A stretch of 64,000 nucleotides of DNA, taken from contig NZ_CP125619.1 in the NCBI RefSeq assembly GCF_030053115.1, positions 2,677,501 to 2,741,500 of the forward strand. Direction: 5' to 3'. The DNA is from Pseudomonas svalbardensis. Lineage in GTDB: Bacteria; Pseudomonadota; Gammaproteobacteria; Pseudomonadales; Pseudomonadaceae. How positions within the stretch are numbered: the stretch's first letter is position 1; each line of letters begins with the position of its first letter. The notes beneath the pieces were generated by a model that worked only from the letters and a program-made list of their open reading frames with translations, searched no databases and was not told the origin of the DNA. Made by a program: the position numbers and the translations under genes. Shown here in pieces: positions 1 through 7,091 of this stretch.

Positions 1-251
1 ATCACTACGAAAGTCGTCACGCCCGGCGACAGTACTTTTTCAACCCGCAACGGTGTGCTCTCGAACTCTGCTGGCCCTTGACCGATATTTTTCAGGATGA
101 TCTTGAAGCGCTGTCCGGCCGGCACCTCCAGCAGGGCCGGAGTGAAGTGACCATCGCGCAGGTTGAGTTCATAGCTCGGTAATTCGGCATAGGCCGTGAA
201 CGGCGCAACTGCTCCGGCAAGCATCAGCCAGGCAATCTGCAGGCGCTTCAT
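1..251 (-). CDS. Cupredoxin-domain periplasmic protein, iron uptake (3' end cut by window)
   Basis: The reading frame starts with ATG at 251 and runs off the left edge. The first 22 residues (MKRLQIAWLMLAGAVAPFTA then YA) look like a Sec signal peptide, followed by a cupredoxin-like strand pattern (YELNLRDGHFTPALLEVPAG). The start codon directly abuts the stop of the P19-like gene upstream, so the two are co-transcribed. In Ftr-type ferrous iron systems a P19 protein and a cupredoxin partner feed an FTR1-type permease. That permease is expected just outside the window, which is inference. Confidence 0.75.
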   Translation of the reverse strand, partial: MKRLQIAWLMLAGAVAPFTAYAELPSYELNLRDGHFTPALLEVPAGQRFKIILKNIGQGPAEFESTPLRVEKVLSPGVTTFVV

Positions 252-782
252 TCAATAGCCGCCTTTTTTACCGATGCCGGCGTAGATGAATTCGTAGTGC
301 AATTCGCAGCGTTCAAACCAGGGAGCCACACCGGTTTCCTTATCGGTATGGCGGCCAAGGGACCCATGACCGCCGGGCGGCAGGACGGTGAAGGTCAGCT
401 GATATTTGCCTGGACCGAGCAGCTTTACATTGTCGCCATAGTGCGGGCCGTCATTGGCGACCATGGCGTGAAAATCGCCTTTGAGTTCGTTCTCGTTGCC
501 CTGTTTTTTCAGGTTGAACGAGACATTGAGGTAAGGCACGAAACTGCCTTCCTGAAAGCCCTGTCGATTGTCCGCCGTGGCACGAATGTCGGCTTCCAGA
601 TGCACATCGGAATCTGCAGTGGCCCGCATCATGCCGGCAGGTGCCATCTCGATCGGCTGCAAATACACCGCCCCGACTTCCAGCCCCGGACACAGTTGAG
701 GTTCCCCGATCGGGTATTCCTTGGCCTGAGCCAACGGTGTGAGCAAGAGCAGGGCGAGGGACAGCGAAAAGGTCGTACGCAT
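252..782 (-). CDS. P19/Tp34-family periplasmic iron transport protein
   Basis: The 176-aa product has a clear signal peptide (cleavage after LAQA, residue 20) and the P19-family layout. His/Glu/Met residues that could bind metal include the EMAPAGMM stretch near 45-52, HLE at 61-63, and His at 105, 114 and 139. Family members bind copper/iron in the periplasm and support ferrous iron uptake with a cupredoxin partner, here the next gene with no gap. A Fur-like site lies 56 bp upstream, suggesting iron repression. Length is normal and no defects are visible. Confidence 0.85.
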   Translation of the reverse strand: MRTTFSLSLALLLLTPLAQAKEYPIGEPQLCPGLEVGAVYLQPIEMAPAGMMRATADSDVHLEADIRATADNRQGFQEGSFVPYLNVSFNLKKQGNENELKGDFHAMVANDGPHYGDNVKLLGPGKYQLTFTVLPPGGHGSLGRHTDKETGVAPWFERCELHYEFIYAGIGKKGGY

Positions 783-837
783 GATGTCTTCCTGGGCACT
801 AACGAGTAGGAGCCCGAGTGTAGGAAGCTTTCTTGCG

Positions 838-856
838 AGTAATAATGATTGTTATC
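838..856. promoter_or_regulatory. Candidate Fur box upstream of the P19-like gene
   Basis: Against the 19-bp Fur consensus built from GATAAT hexamers this site matches at 13 of 19 positions (core AATAATGATTGTTATC). It lies in the intergenic space before the iron-uptake pair. The position suits promoter overlap, but no -10/-35 was assigned with confidence. Confidence 0.5.
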
Positions 857-875
857 AAGTTTGCAGCGATTAAGC

Positions 876-1223
876 CTATGACTGGGAACGCTTTCGAAAC
901 CGCTCGGCGCGGTCGACGCTGTCGCTCATCTGCGCAGCCGCGTGAATCGTCAGAGGATGCTGGGTGAAGCCGGGTCTGGGTGAAATGTAGGCGGCCATTT
1001 CGCGAGCGACGGCTAACTGATGATCCGAGCCTTGTGTCAGTAACGCGATGACCAGGTTTTCCAGGGCAATCACCCGGACACGAAGGTGGACCAGTTCTGC
1101 ATTGGTCAATTCGGGGGGAGAGGAAAATGCTTCTGCATCGAGTGAGTTTTGCGCGCCTTCATCATCCCAAGTCGACAATCGGACAGGGCTTTGGTCTCCG
1201 GTAGATGGTTTTTTACCAGGCAT
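876..1223 (-). CDS. Conserved hypothetical protein, 115 aa
   Basis: ATG at 1223 is preceded by a GGAG ribosome-binding site (acctggagaagcttcttATG in reading direction). The protein is soluble, with a predicted helical centre (residues about 40-80, ELVHLRVRVIALENLVIALL) that could pair as a coiled coil, and a basic C-terminus (RAERFRKRSQS). No signal peptide or known domain is recognised. It appears to be transcribed alone. Its role is unknown. Confidence 0.6.
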   Translation of the reverse strand: MPGKKPSTGDQSPVRLSTWDDEGAQNSLDAEAFSSPPELTNAELVHLRVRVIALENLVIALLTQGSDHQLAVAREMAAYISPRPGFTQHPLTIHAAAQMSDSVDRAERFRKRSQS

Positions 1224-1428
1224 AAGAAGCTTCTCCAGGTGTTTTTAGGTGGCTGCCCAAGGACCGGAAAACGCTATGACGTAGCCGATTTCCCGGCAGG
1301 ACAAAGCTTAGCCGCAAGACTGCCATTGAGGGAGCGCTTTTGATTTCAGTCCTTGATCCGTATCAAGGGCATTTTTGCCCGAGCGATGTAGGTTGGAGGT
1401 ACATCCTAGAGGCGAACCGGGGATCGAC

Positions 1429-1650
1429 ATGGCCAAGAATTTTCCCATCAGCCCCAAACATCCCGAGCGCATTTGCTGGGGCTGCGACAGATACTGTCCA
1501 GCCAATTCCCTGGCGTGCGGCAATGGCTCCGACAGGACAATGCATCCAGCCGAAATGATCGGAGACGATTGGTATCTGCATGGCGACTGGGGCATTGAAC
1601 CGTTGATCGCGGTAGAGGACGTGACGGACGATCCCGGCGTGAAGGGCTGA
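1429..1650 (+). CDS. DUF3079 domain-containing protein, 73 aa
   Basis: The start is ATG at 1429, just after a GGGGA sequence. The protein has the DUF3079 signature HPERICWGCDRYCPANSLAC, with cysteines at residues 16, 19, 23 and 30 that could form a small metal site, followed by TMHPAE and EDVTDD. An upstream in-frame start at 1375 would add 18 residues unlike the family. DUF3079 proteins are small proteobacterial proteins of unknown function. The gene stands alone between the iron operon and the tRNA promoter. Confidence 0.75.
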   Translation: MAKNFPISPKHPERICWGCDRYCPANSLACGNGSDRTMHPAEMIGDDWYLHGDWGIEPLIAVEDVTDDPGVKG

Positions 1651-1705
1651 GCAACTCCTTTAAACATAGAAACCACCTGACGGAATTTTTTTTGAAATCA
1701 AGGGG

Positions 1706-1734
1706 TTGCCAGCCTCGGGAAATCAGTACATAAT
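1706..1734 (+). promoter_or_regulatory. Sigma-70 promoter for the tRNA-Cys/tRNA-Leu operon
   Basis: TTGCCA at 1706-1711 and CATAAT at 1729-1734 are separated by 17 bp. Transcription would start near 1741, about 113 bp before tRNA-Cys. No other promoter-like match lies closer to the tRNA genes. Confidence 0.55.
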
Positions 1735-1853
1735 TCACGCCATCGAAAGCACTGACCGCTGAAAAAGCTCAATGTTTTCAAGGAGTTAGATCACGAATCT
1801 TACTCCAAGTTTGTACGCGTTTGATGTTGTGCTACATGACATCAGATGTTTGA

Positions 1854-1927
1854 GGCCGAGTAGCAAAATGGTTATGCAGTGGATTGCAAATCCACCTACG
1901 CCGGTTCGATTCCGACCTCGGCCTCCA
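1854..1927 (+). tRNA. tRNA-Cys (anticodon GCA)
   Basis: The acceptor stem GGCCGAG (1854-1860) pairs with CTCGGCC (1917-1923), the discriminator is U at 1924 and CCA is encoded at 1925-1927. The anticodon stem-loop GGATTGCAAATCC places GCA at 1886-1888, and the T arm has GGTTCGATTCC. The gene is 74 nt and complete. Confidence 0.95.
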
Positions 1928-2122
1928 CTTTAAACGAGCTCCGTAGATCTATGATTTACGGAGCTTTTTTATTTTCACTGTCCTGCAAGATTTAGTCTTG
2001 AAAAGGGCAGTCGCGAACTTGCTTCACCGGAGCGGGATGTATATATTTCCCCCTCTGCTGCACAGGCGTCAGAACTGCCAGATCGTTATTTGACAGTCTT
2101 CAGACGGCTCCACCGCGCTACC

Positions 2123-2209
2123 GCCCGAATGGCGAAATTGGTAGACGCATGGGACTTAAAATCCCCCGCTCGTAAGGGCGTGCCGGTTCGATTCCGGCTT
2201 CGGGCACCA
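2123..2209 (+). tRNA. tRNA-Leu (anticodon UAA), prophage integration site
   Basis: Acceptor GCCCGAA (2123-2129) pairs with TTCGGGC (2199-2205), discriminator A2206 and CCA at 2207-2209. Anticodon TAA is at 2157-2159, and a long variable arm (CCGCTCGTAAGGGCG) is typical of class II tRNA-Leu. From 2150 onward the sequence is the att core, so the 3' half is supplied by the prophage and the tRNA stays functional. Confidence 0.95.
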
Positions 2210-2210
2210 T
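2150..2210 (+). repeat. attL core (61-bp exact repeat of attR)
   Basis: These 61 bp, from the anticodon stem of tRNA-Leu to one base past CCA, recur exactly at 26841-26901. Similarity continues through the following terminator to about 2264 with only four mismatches. The integrase gene lies just inside, as usual for tRNA-targeting phages. Confidence 0.9.
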
Positions 2211-2218
2211 CTTAAATC

Positions 2219-2260
2219 AAGGGTTTGCGAGCGAAAGCTGATGCAAACCCTTGTTTGTTT
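2219..2260 (+). terminator. Rho-independent terminator after tRNA-Leu (copy 1 of 3)
   Basis: AAGGGTTTGC (2219-2228) pairs with GCAAACCCTT (2243-2252), followed by a T-rich tail. The same hairpin recurs at 26910 and 27233. Confidence 0.8.
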
Positions 2261-2291
2261 CTGGTCCGCTATTTTAGAGTTGGTCCGCAAT

Positions 2292-3323
2292 TCACTTAGT
2301 TGGTGAGACTTTCTTGCCCTTGCGGTTGCGGATGTACTGCTCCGTCATAACAACGGTGGTATGCCCAAGTTGATCCTTGGCCTGCATGATGTCGCCACTG
2401 GACTCTGCTTTGTCCGTACCGGCCTTTGCGCGCAAATCGCGCAATTGGAACTCCGGCTTGGATACTCCTGCGGCCTCCCTGGCCATGTCAAAACGCCTGC
2501 GCAACATCGCCATCGTCATAGGTGCGCCATCTTCTGACACGATCAGCCGCGTTGAGCGGACCTTATGCCCGGACTTTCGGGACATGATTCGATCAATCAA
2601 AACCTTGAGTTCGCCGGTAACCTCGATTCGCCGCTTGGCCTTTGTTTTTCCCTGAAGCACCCAAATTTGGCCGTCGCGGACATCCCGTTCGTCCATCAGT
2701 CGAGTGTCGGTCACTCGCTGGCCGGTCAAATAGGCAAGGTCCATGGCGTCTTGAAGGCCGGTATCGGCTTTGTCGTGAACGCGCTTGAACAGCTCATCCT
2801 CAACGTACGTGTCCCGGCCCGTCTCTTTATTGCCCTTGATGCCAGCGCATGGGTTGGCTAGAGATGTGTAGCCCTTATCTCTGGCGTAGTTCCATATTGC
2901 GCTGAGCAGCGCCTTTTCTCGATTTGCTCGGACCGGCGCCGCCTTACGCCAGGTGAGATACTGGCGAACATGTAGCGGCTCGATCGTTTCCAGTGGTGCT
3001 GGCGGGTCATCGAAGAAAGCGATCAGGTTCTTCAGTTCGCGCTTATTGTCGAGCTGAGTCGCGGCGCCTTTTGTGGGCACGATATCGACCATGTACTTTT
3101 CAGCGACGTAGCGAAAGGTGATCACCTTGGCGACCAGGTCGGTCGCCGTACGATCCCGTTCGAGCTTCGCGTACTCCATGATCGCCAGTCCGTAATCGCT
3201 GCCCAGTGGAATCTCTTTGCGGTCCTTTCCGCCAGTGTCGTAGTAGTAGAAAACCCGGCCGCTGGCTTTCTTGCGCTCTCGCAGCCGGGCTATAGAGCCG
3301 GGTTTACTAGGTCGTCTTCCCAT
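2292..3323 (-). CDS. int: Phage tyrosine integrase
   Basis: The 343-aa protein (start MGRRPSKPGS at 3323; a GTG at 3377 would add 18 residues) has an N-terminal arm-binding part, a core-binding region near 70-150 and a C-terminal catalytic domain. Expected residues in this numbering are Arg203 (TGQRVTDTR), Lys in KTKAKRR, Arg298 of RDLRAKAG, His321 (LGHTT) and Tyr330 (TEQYIR). The usual His of HxxR is Arg295, a variant I recall from related Pseudomonas phage integrases. It sits 82 bp from the tRNA and should act on the 61-bp att core. Confidence 0.9.
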   Translation of the reverse strand: MGRRPSKPGSIARLRERKKASGRVFYYYDTGGKDRKEIPLGSDYGLAIMEYAKLERDRTATDLVAKVITFRYVAEKYMVDIVPTKGAATQLDNKRELKNLIAFFDDPPAPLETIEPLHVRQYLTWRKAAPVRANREKALLSAIWNYARDKGYTSLANPCAGIKGNKETGRDTYVEDELFKRVHDKADTGLQDAMDLAYLTGQRVTDTRLMDERDVRDGQIWVLQGKTKAKRRIEVTGELKVLIDRIMSRKSGHKVRSTRLIVSEDGAPMTMAMLRRRFDMAREAAGVSKPEFQLRDLRAKAGTDKAESSGDIMQAKDQLGHTTVVMTEQYIRNRKGKKVSPTK

Positions 3324-3397
3324 TTCAGCTTGCCTTGCGTGATTTCCATGCGGTTTTTTCTGGTTCGAATATGCCACCGGTGCAGAAGGGCAGTCGC

Positions 3398-3958
3398 ATG
3401 CGCCGCCATGAGGCGGTGTTTGCCGCCCTGGGCGATGATAAGGAAGAGCGCATTCAGATCGTTCGGCAGAAGATCACCATCAGCGAGACGCGCCGCACAC
3501 CGATTGGCCGATCCACCGCCCGCGCTGCGCACCTGGCTACCATCGGCAAGGTCTTGCGCGCCATCGACACGCTGCCGTTCCAGGTGCAGCAGTTCGGCCA
3601 CTACCTCTACCACCCGGCGATGACTATGCGTCACGTCATGAACGCCGTGCTGCTGATAACCGCCCATGCCAAGTTGCCCGACCTGACATCGGCCAAGCGC
3701 GTGAAGGCGCAGTACCTGGTGACCCTGGCGCTGCAATCGTACAAGGGGGAGGTGGTTGGGGCCGCAGAATGGGGGCCGGCTCGGGTCGCCGCCGAGATAA
3801 AGGCCTTCTTCGGCGTGACGATCGATCCGAAGAACTGGACGCGCGACTGGCTCGACCTCTGGGAATCTCTGAAAGAAGTCATCAAAGAAGTGGATATTCA
3901 AGCGCAACAACCGGTATGGCAGGTCATTCACGCGGAAAAAGAAGAGGAGGCGGCATAA
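3398..3958 (+). CDS. Phage protein in the position of a late antiterminator (Q-like by context)
   Basis: The start at 3398 has a good AGAAGGG ribosome-binding site; upstream in-frame TTG (3335) and ATG (3371) lack one. The 186-aa product has no domain I can name: basic N-terminal half, helical centre (MTMRHVMNAVLLITAH) and Trp-rich C-terminus (NWTRDWLDLWESL). A promoter and then a terminator follow directly, the layout of Q-pR'-tR' in lambdoid phages, which suggests an antiterminator. That is inferred from position only. It starts 74 bp from the integrase start with no early genes between. Confidence 0.6.
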   Translation: MRRHEAVFAALGDDKEERIQIVRQKITISETRRTPIGRSTARAAHLATIGKVLRAIDTLPFQVQQFGHYLYHPAMTMRHVMNAVLLITAHAKLPDLTSAKRVKAQYLVTLALQSYKGEVVGAAEWGPARVAAEIKAFFGVTIDPKNWTRDWLDLWESLKEVIKEVDIQAQQPVWQVIHAEKEEEAA

Positions 3959-3963
3959 TCATA

Positions 3964-3992
3964 TTGACATGACGGGGAATTGCGCGTACTTT
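3964..3992 (+). promoter_or_regulatory. Candidate phage late promoter
   Basis: TTGACA (3964-3969) and TACTTT (3987-3992) are 17 bp apart. A perfect 9-bp inverted repeat, GAATTGCGC at 3977-3985 and GCGCAATTC at 4002-4010, spans the -10 and likely start region and may be a protein-binding or pausing element. Confidence 0.45.
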
Positions 3993-4034
3993 TCCCATAG
4001 TGCGCAATTCACGCAACACGCACACGAATATCTG

Positions 4035-4060
4035 AACCCGGCCATCGAGCCGGGTTTTTT
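4035..4060 (+). terminator. Terminator just after the candidate late promoter (tR'-like)
   Basis: AACCCGGC (4035-4042), loop CATCGA, GCCGGGTT (4049-4056), then a T run. It lies about 40 bp after the predicted start site and before the lysis genes, so it would need antitermination for late expression. Confidence 0.7.
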
Positions 4061-4156
4061 GTTCTCGCCGTTCGTCCACTGATTGGCACTTGCAAATGCT
4101 TTGTCCTCTCTCATGTACAAGCACGGACTTCCCGCGCGTAAGTACGGAGAGCCAGC

Positions 4157-4465
4157 ATGGATATTGACGAGAATGCGCCTGGAAACAAATCTCAGCAGGG
4201 CGTAACGGGCGGAACTGATAACGAAGCAGGCCATGATCCTAAGGGGAAAGAACCTGAGGTTCCGCTGCCTCCGGACGACGAAGCGCCTGTCGATGAAGAT
4301 ATGACAGACGTGGATGCCAACAACTCAGTGTCGAGTGAGCATCCAGAAGCTGGAAAAAGCGGTCGCGTCGATGATCCGGACGCCGACCCACAGATGAACG
4401 ATCAGGGCGAAGATGATAAGGAGCCTCGTGGCATGCCTGCGAGCGACCCTGAATCAGGAGCCTGA
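4157..4465 (+). CDS. Acidic low-complexity prophage protein
   Basis: ATG at 4157 follows ACGGAGAGCCAGC, a good ribosome-binding site. The 102-aa protein is very acidic (many Asp/Glu, PPDDEAPVDEDMTDVD near residues 37-52), has no Cys and no hydrophobic segment, and is probably disordered. A terminator follows within 25 bp, so it is a self-contained cargo unit. DNA mimicry is conceivable for such acidic proteins, but nothing in the sequence proves it. Confidence 0.6.
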   Translation: MDIDENAPGNKSQQGVTGGTDNEAGHDPKGKEPEVPLPPDDEAPVDEDMTDVDANNSVSSEHPEAGKSGRVDDPDADPQMNDQGEDDKEPRGMPASDPESGA

Positions 4466-4487
4466 ACAAGTTCGAATCATGCCAATA

Positions 4488-4510
4488 GCCCGCACAGCGC
4501 GGGCTTTTTT
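4488..4510 (+). terminator. Terminator after the acidic protein gene
   Basis: GCCCGC (4488-4493), loop ACAGC, GCGGGC (4499-4504), then six T. Confidence 0.8.
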
Positions 4511-4732
4511 ACACCTCGAATTCACCTGTAGCCAGGGCAGCCCTCGGGAAGGCCTGGACGTCGATAGCCGGACAGTGCGACGGACGGAATCAACTCCGGC
4601 AGCCCGCGCATCCTGACCATCAACGCTTACAGGGTGGCGCGAGACTGAATCTGCGAGATCGATGCAATAGGGCGTCGACGCGGAGAAGGTCTTCGGCAGA
4701 CAGCGGGAAAGACTGCGCACCTATTTCAGGTT

Positions 4733-5122
4733 TCAGAAATCTTTCTTCTTGAAGGTTTTGTCGCCCGACTGATCGTTGCTAATTTTCAGCACGCCGTTCG
4801 ACACCGAGTACGTCGTCGACGCATCGCCTTCTGAGTAGCGATTTCTCCATCGGCCCCATTCGTTTTCATCCTCCATGAATGCAGACCAGATCACGCGGTC
4901 TTTGCTCACTTGGCATCGATATCGAAATGGGTCTCCATCGGGGCGTCGATAAGAAATTTCGGGGTTTTCCTCGGCCTGCTTGGTTTTCATCGTTTTTGTT
5001 GGTCGGCCCATCTCCACGGAAATAGCTGCCTTGCAGATTTCGACGCTTGTAAAGGTGTCGGCGTGTGCGCTGGTGATGAGTCCAATGGAAGTGAGGAATC
5101 CTGCCGCTACTTTTATGTTCAT
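4733..5122 (-). CDS. Secreted prophage cargo protein of unknown function
   Basis: ATG at 5122 follows AAGGACAAGGGT. The 129-aa product begins with a signal peptide (MNIKVAAGFLTSIGLITSAHA, in two parts: 15 residues then ITSAHA) and has a mature part with two cysteines (EICKAAIS and YRCQVSKD) that could form a disulfide. It runs against the late operon and is more AT-rich than its neighbours, both signs of a moron. It resembles the secreted cargo protein at 24724-25080 in layout, though I cannot show they are related. Confidence 0.6.
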   Translation of the reverse strand: MNIKVAAGFLTSIGLITSAHADTFTSVEICKAAISVEMGRPTKTMKTKQAEENPEISYRRPDGDPFRYRCQVSKDRVIWSAFMEDENEWGRWRNRYSEGDASTTYSVSNGVLKISNDQSGDKTFKKKDF

Positions 5123-5158
5123 ACCCTTGTCCTTGGTTTGTTGGCAGGGGAATTCTAC

Positions 5159-5533
5159 ATGGCTCAAGGCCATTTAACTCATGCCCACGGAGTCGAGCGC
5201 ATGGAGCTTCTCTACCGCCTGCTCGACAGGTTGGATACATGGTTTGCAGCCGGATTGCTTGGAGCCGTGGTCGCCAGCTTCTGGCACAAGGATGACCTGG
5301 TCGACCGAAAGGCCTGGGTGATCTTCATCTTCTCGGGCGCTGCTTGTGCCCACTACTTGACGGGTTTGGTCAGCACCTACCTCGGCGTTGTCGAGCCTCG
5401 CAGCGTTGCCGGTATCGGCTTCTTGCTCGGCACCTTCGGCGGATCGCTGATCGCGGCAATCACCCGGGCCATTAAAGCCGCTGACCTCTGGGCATTCATT
5501 CGCCAGCGGTTCGGGGGAGGCAATCCACCATGA
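5159..5533 (+). CDS. Putative holin 1
   Basis: The 124-aa protein (start MAQGHLTH at 5159; MELLYRLLD at 5201 with GGAG is equally likely) has three hydrophobic segments: WFAAGLLGAVVASFW, AWVIFIFSGAACAHYLTGLV and VAGIGFLLGTFGGSLIAAI, with a basic tail. Its place at the head of holin-spanin genes and the 4-bp overlap with the next gene fit a class I-type holin. It lacks a named domain that I recognise. Confidence 0.65.
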   Translation: MAQGHLTHAHGVERMELLYRLLDRLDTWFAAGLLGAVVASFWHKDDLVDRKAWVIFIFSGAACAHYLTGLVSTYLGVVEPRSVAGIGFLLGTFGGSLIAAITRAIKAADLWAFIRQRFGGGNPP

Positions 5534-5874
5534 ATTACGAACTGATCAACTCCATCGCGGTAGGCCTGATTTCGCTGTGGGCCACCTGGTGCGTACTAAG
5601 CGGGAAGGTGAGGGACGGCATCCTTGGGAAGCTGATCTACTCGACGATCGCCATCAGCGGTTTCGTGGTGATGGTTCGAAGCCAGAACATCTTCTTCGGT
5701 CCGACCACGGCTGGATTGACGCTGCATATGTCTCTGGCCCTGGCCGGCGTCCGCCATATCTTCATGGTCACGTACTGGCAGCCGGTGAAGGCATGGCTCT
5801 GCCGGACGCTGAACTGCGAGCACTGCATGACCTGCGACAAGGTCGGCAAGGCAGCAGAGAGAAAGACGCCGTGA
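5530..5874 (+). CDS. Putative phage holin / lysis membrane protein 2
   Basis: The start ATG overlaps the preceding stop by 4 bp. The 114-aa protein has an N-terminal membrane segment (INSIAVGLISLWATWCVL), a second (IAISGFVVMV) and a third possible one (LTLHMSLALAGVRHIFMV), then a C-terminal CEHCMTCDK cluster. Two small membrane proteins ahead of spanins suggest a holin/antiholin pair; which is which cannot be told. It overlaps the Rz-like start (GTGA). Confidence 0.6.
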   Translation: MNYELINSIAVGLISLWATWCVLSGKVRDGILGKLIYSTIAISGFVVMVRSQNIFFGPTTAGLTLHMSLALAGVRHIFMVTYWQPVKAWLCRTLNCEHCMTCDKVGKAAERKTP

Positions 5875-6368
5875 CTCTTCTTCGGATCGTCCCGATGTGG
5901 ATGTGGGTTGTCCTGGCTGCGCTCGCATCCATTGGCTACCTCTCGTGGCGATTGGAAAGCGTGAAGGCTGATCGTCAGCTCGTAGCAACTGAGCGGGACA
6001 CGGCCAATGCCAGGGTGACGTCGCTCGGCAACACGCTGCGCCTGCAACGCCAAATCACTGATGACATCAACCGAGTCTCCGACGATGCGAAAGCCAAGAC
6101 TGAACACGTTACGGCTGCCGTTGCTATTGCTGATGGCCGGGCTCGCAGCTTGCAGCAGCAAATCACCGAACTACTCGATCGAGGAGAGCACTGCTCTGCC
6201 GAGGTTGCCAGCGGAAGCAAGGCAAGAGCAGGGCTTACCGTTCTGCTTGCCGACCTGCGTAGAAGCGCTGACGAAACAGCGGGAAGCCTGGCAGCAGCGC
6301 TTGACCGAAGCCGAATAGCGGGCTTTGCGTGTGAGGCAGCCTACTCGGCTGCGCAGAAGAATAGGTAA
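5871..6368 (+). CDS. Rz-like inner-membrane spanin (DUF2514-type)
   Basis: The start is GTG at 5871, overlapping the previous stop as GTGA. The 165-aa product has an N-terminal anchor (MWMWVVLAALASIGYLSW) followed by a long periplasmic coiled coil (about residues 25-110), the hallmark of i-spanins. It would pair with the lipoprotein encoded in the other frame inside it to fuse inner and outer membrane at lysis. The endolysin is not adjacent; it lies at 23784. Confidence 0.8.
   Translation: MTLLRIVPMWMWVVLAALASIGYLSWRLESVKADRQLVATERDTANARVTSLGNTLRLQRQITDDINRVSDDAKAKTEHVTAAVAIADGRARSLQQQITELLDRGEHCSAEVASGSKARAGLTVLLADLRRSADETAGSLAAALDRSRIAGFACEAAYSAAQKNR
6085..6318 (+). CDS. Rz1-like outer-membrane spanin lipoprotein, nested in Rz frame
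   Basis: This +1-frame gene lies wholly inside the Rz-like gene. The start chosen at 6085 gives a lipoprotein signal MRKPRLNTLRLPLLLLMAGL with lipobox LAAC, followed by a Pro-rich mature region (ALPRLPAEARQ) and a Cys pair. Nested Rz/Rz1 pairs of this type are well known in lambda-like phages. An in-frame ATG at 6061 is possible; neither start has a strong ribosome-binding site. Confidence 0.8.
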   Translation: MRKPRLNTLRLPLLLLMAGLAACSSKSPNYSIEESTALPRLPAEARQEQGLPFCLPTCVEALTKQREAWQQRLTEAE

Positions 6369-6421
6369 TCCGCGACACGTTTCGCGAATCAGAAAATTGT
6401 GTCGCGACATTGGAGAAGGGC

Positions 6422-6610
6422 ATGACCAACGTCACCCGCCTGCATCACGCATTACCGCTGAGCCCAGCCATTAACCAGGCTATTACTGAGCTGGATAGCG
6501 CCATCGCCAAAGCGATTGACGCTGCGAAGGCTGCGGGCCTCCCTCAAGGACTGGTCGTGTCTCTCTTGCACGGGCACGCCCAGATGCAGACCAACATCAT
6601 GGTGAAGTGA
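6422..6610 (+). CDS. Conserved small phage protein, 62 aa
   Basis: ATG at 6422 follows GGAGAAGGGC. The product (TRLHHALPLSPAINQAITEL...) is helical and soluble with no Cys. Similar short proteins occur next to lysis genes in Pseudomonas phages from memory; their function is unknown. Confidence 0.6.
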   Translation: MTNVTRLHHALPLSPAINQAITELDSAIAKAIDAAKAAGLPQGLVVSLLHGHAQMQTNIMVK

Positions 6611-6678
6611 ACTGTTCAATGCTGTGGATTCATCTGTCAGTACCAGCTACTTTGAAATTTCATGCAAGGAGTTCGGAC

Positions 6679-6912
6679 ATGGCAGATAAATATGTTGGAA
6701 AAATAGTTGGAGTTGGCACGGATAACTTGGACTACGTGATTAACATATATCAGGACGAGACCATTGAGCGCTCGCCAAGCGGCATGGTTCGACATGAAGG
6801 CCTGAAGCATTTCGAAATGCAATTTGGTGGTGCCGTGAATAAGATTTCCGAAACCGAGTACGAGATTGTCGCTACGGGAGTTAGGGTCACTGTGCATGAT
6901 GGTGAAAGCTAA
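6679..6912 (+). CDS. Hypothetical prophage protein, 77 aa
   Basis: ATG at 6679 has an AAGGAG site 8 bp upstream. The protein is predicted to be beta-rich (YVGKIVGVGTDNLDYVINIY) with no signal or membrane segment. Its codon use is more AT-rich than the flanking phage genes, suggesting a recently gained moron. The 179 bp after it contain nothing I can assign. Confidence 0.55.
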   Translation: MADKYVGKIVGVGTDNLDYVINIYQDETIERSPSGMVRHEGLKHFEMQFGGAVNKISETEYEIVATGVRVTVHDGES

Positions 6913-7091
6913 GAGGGTCGGCCTTTCATGAGGGCACTTGGATTATGGCGCCGCATGGCAGGCCGGATGAATCGGCAATCATGCATAGCTTGCGCTGAAC
7001 TACATAAACTCTTGGCATAGCTCTGCCTCCTGCATCGAGTCAACTCCTGCCTTACCTGCAACGCACCACCATTTCAAGTGCAAGGTGACCC

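Noticed and set aside
3335..3397. Longer N-terminus for the Q-position gene from a TTG start
   Set aside because: No ribosome-binding site; the ATG at 3398 has AGAAGGG at proper spacing.
4454..4720. 88-aa minus-strand frame after the acidic protein gene
   Set aside because: Starts without a ribosome-binding site and spans the terminator at 4488-4510.
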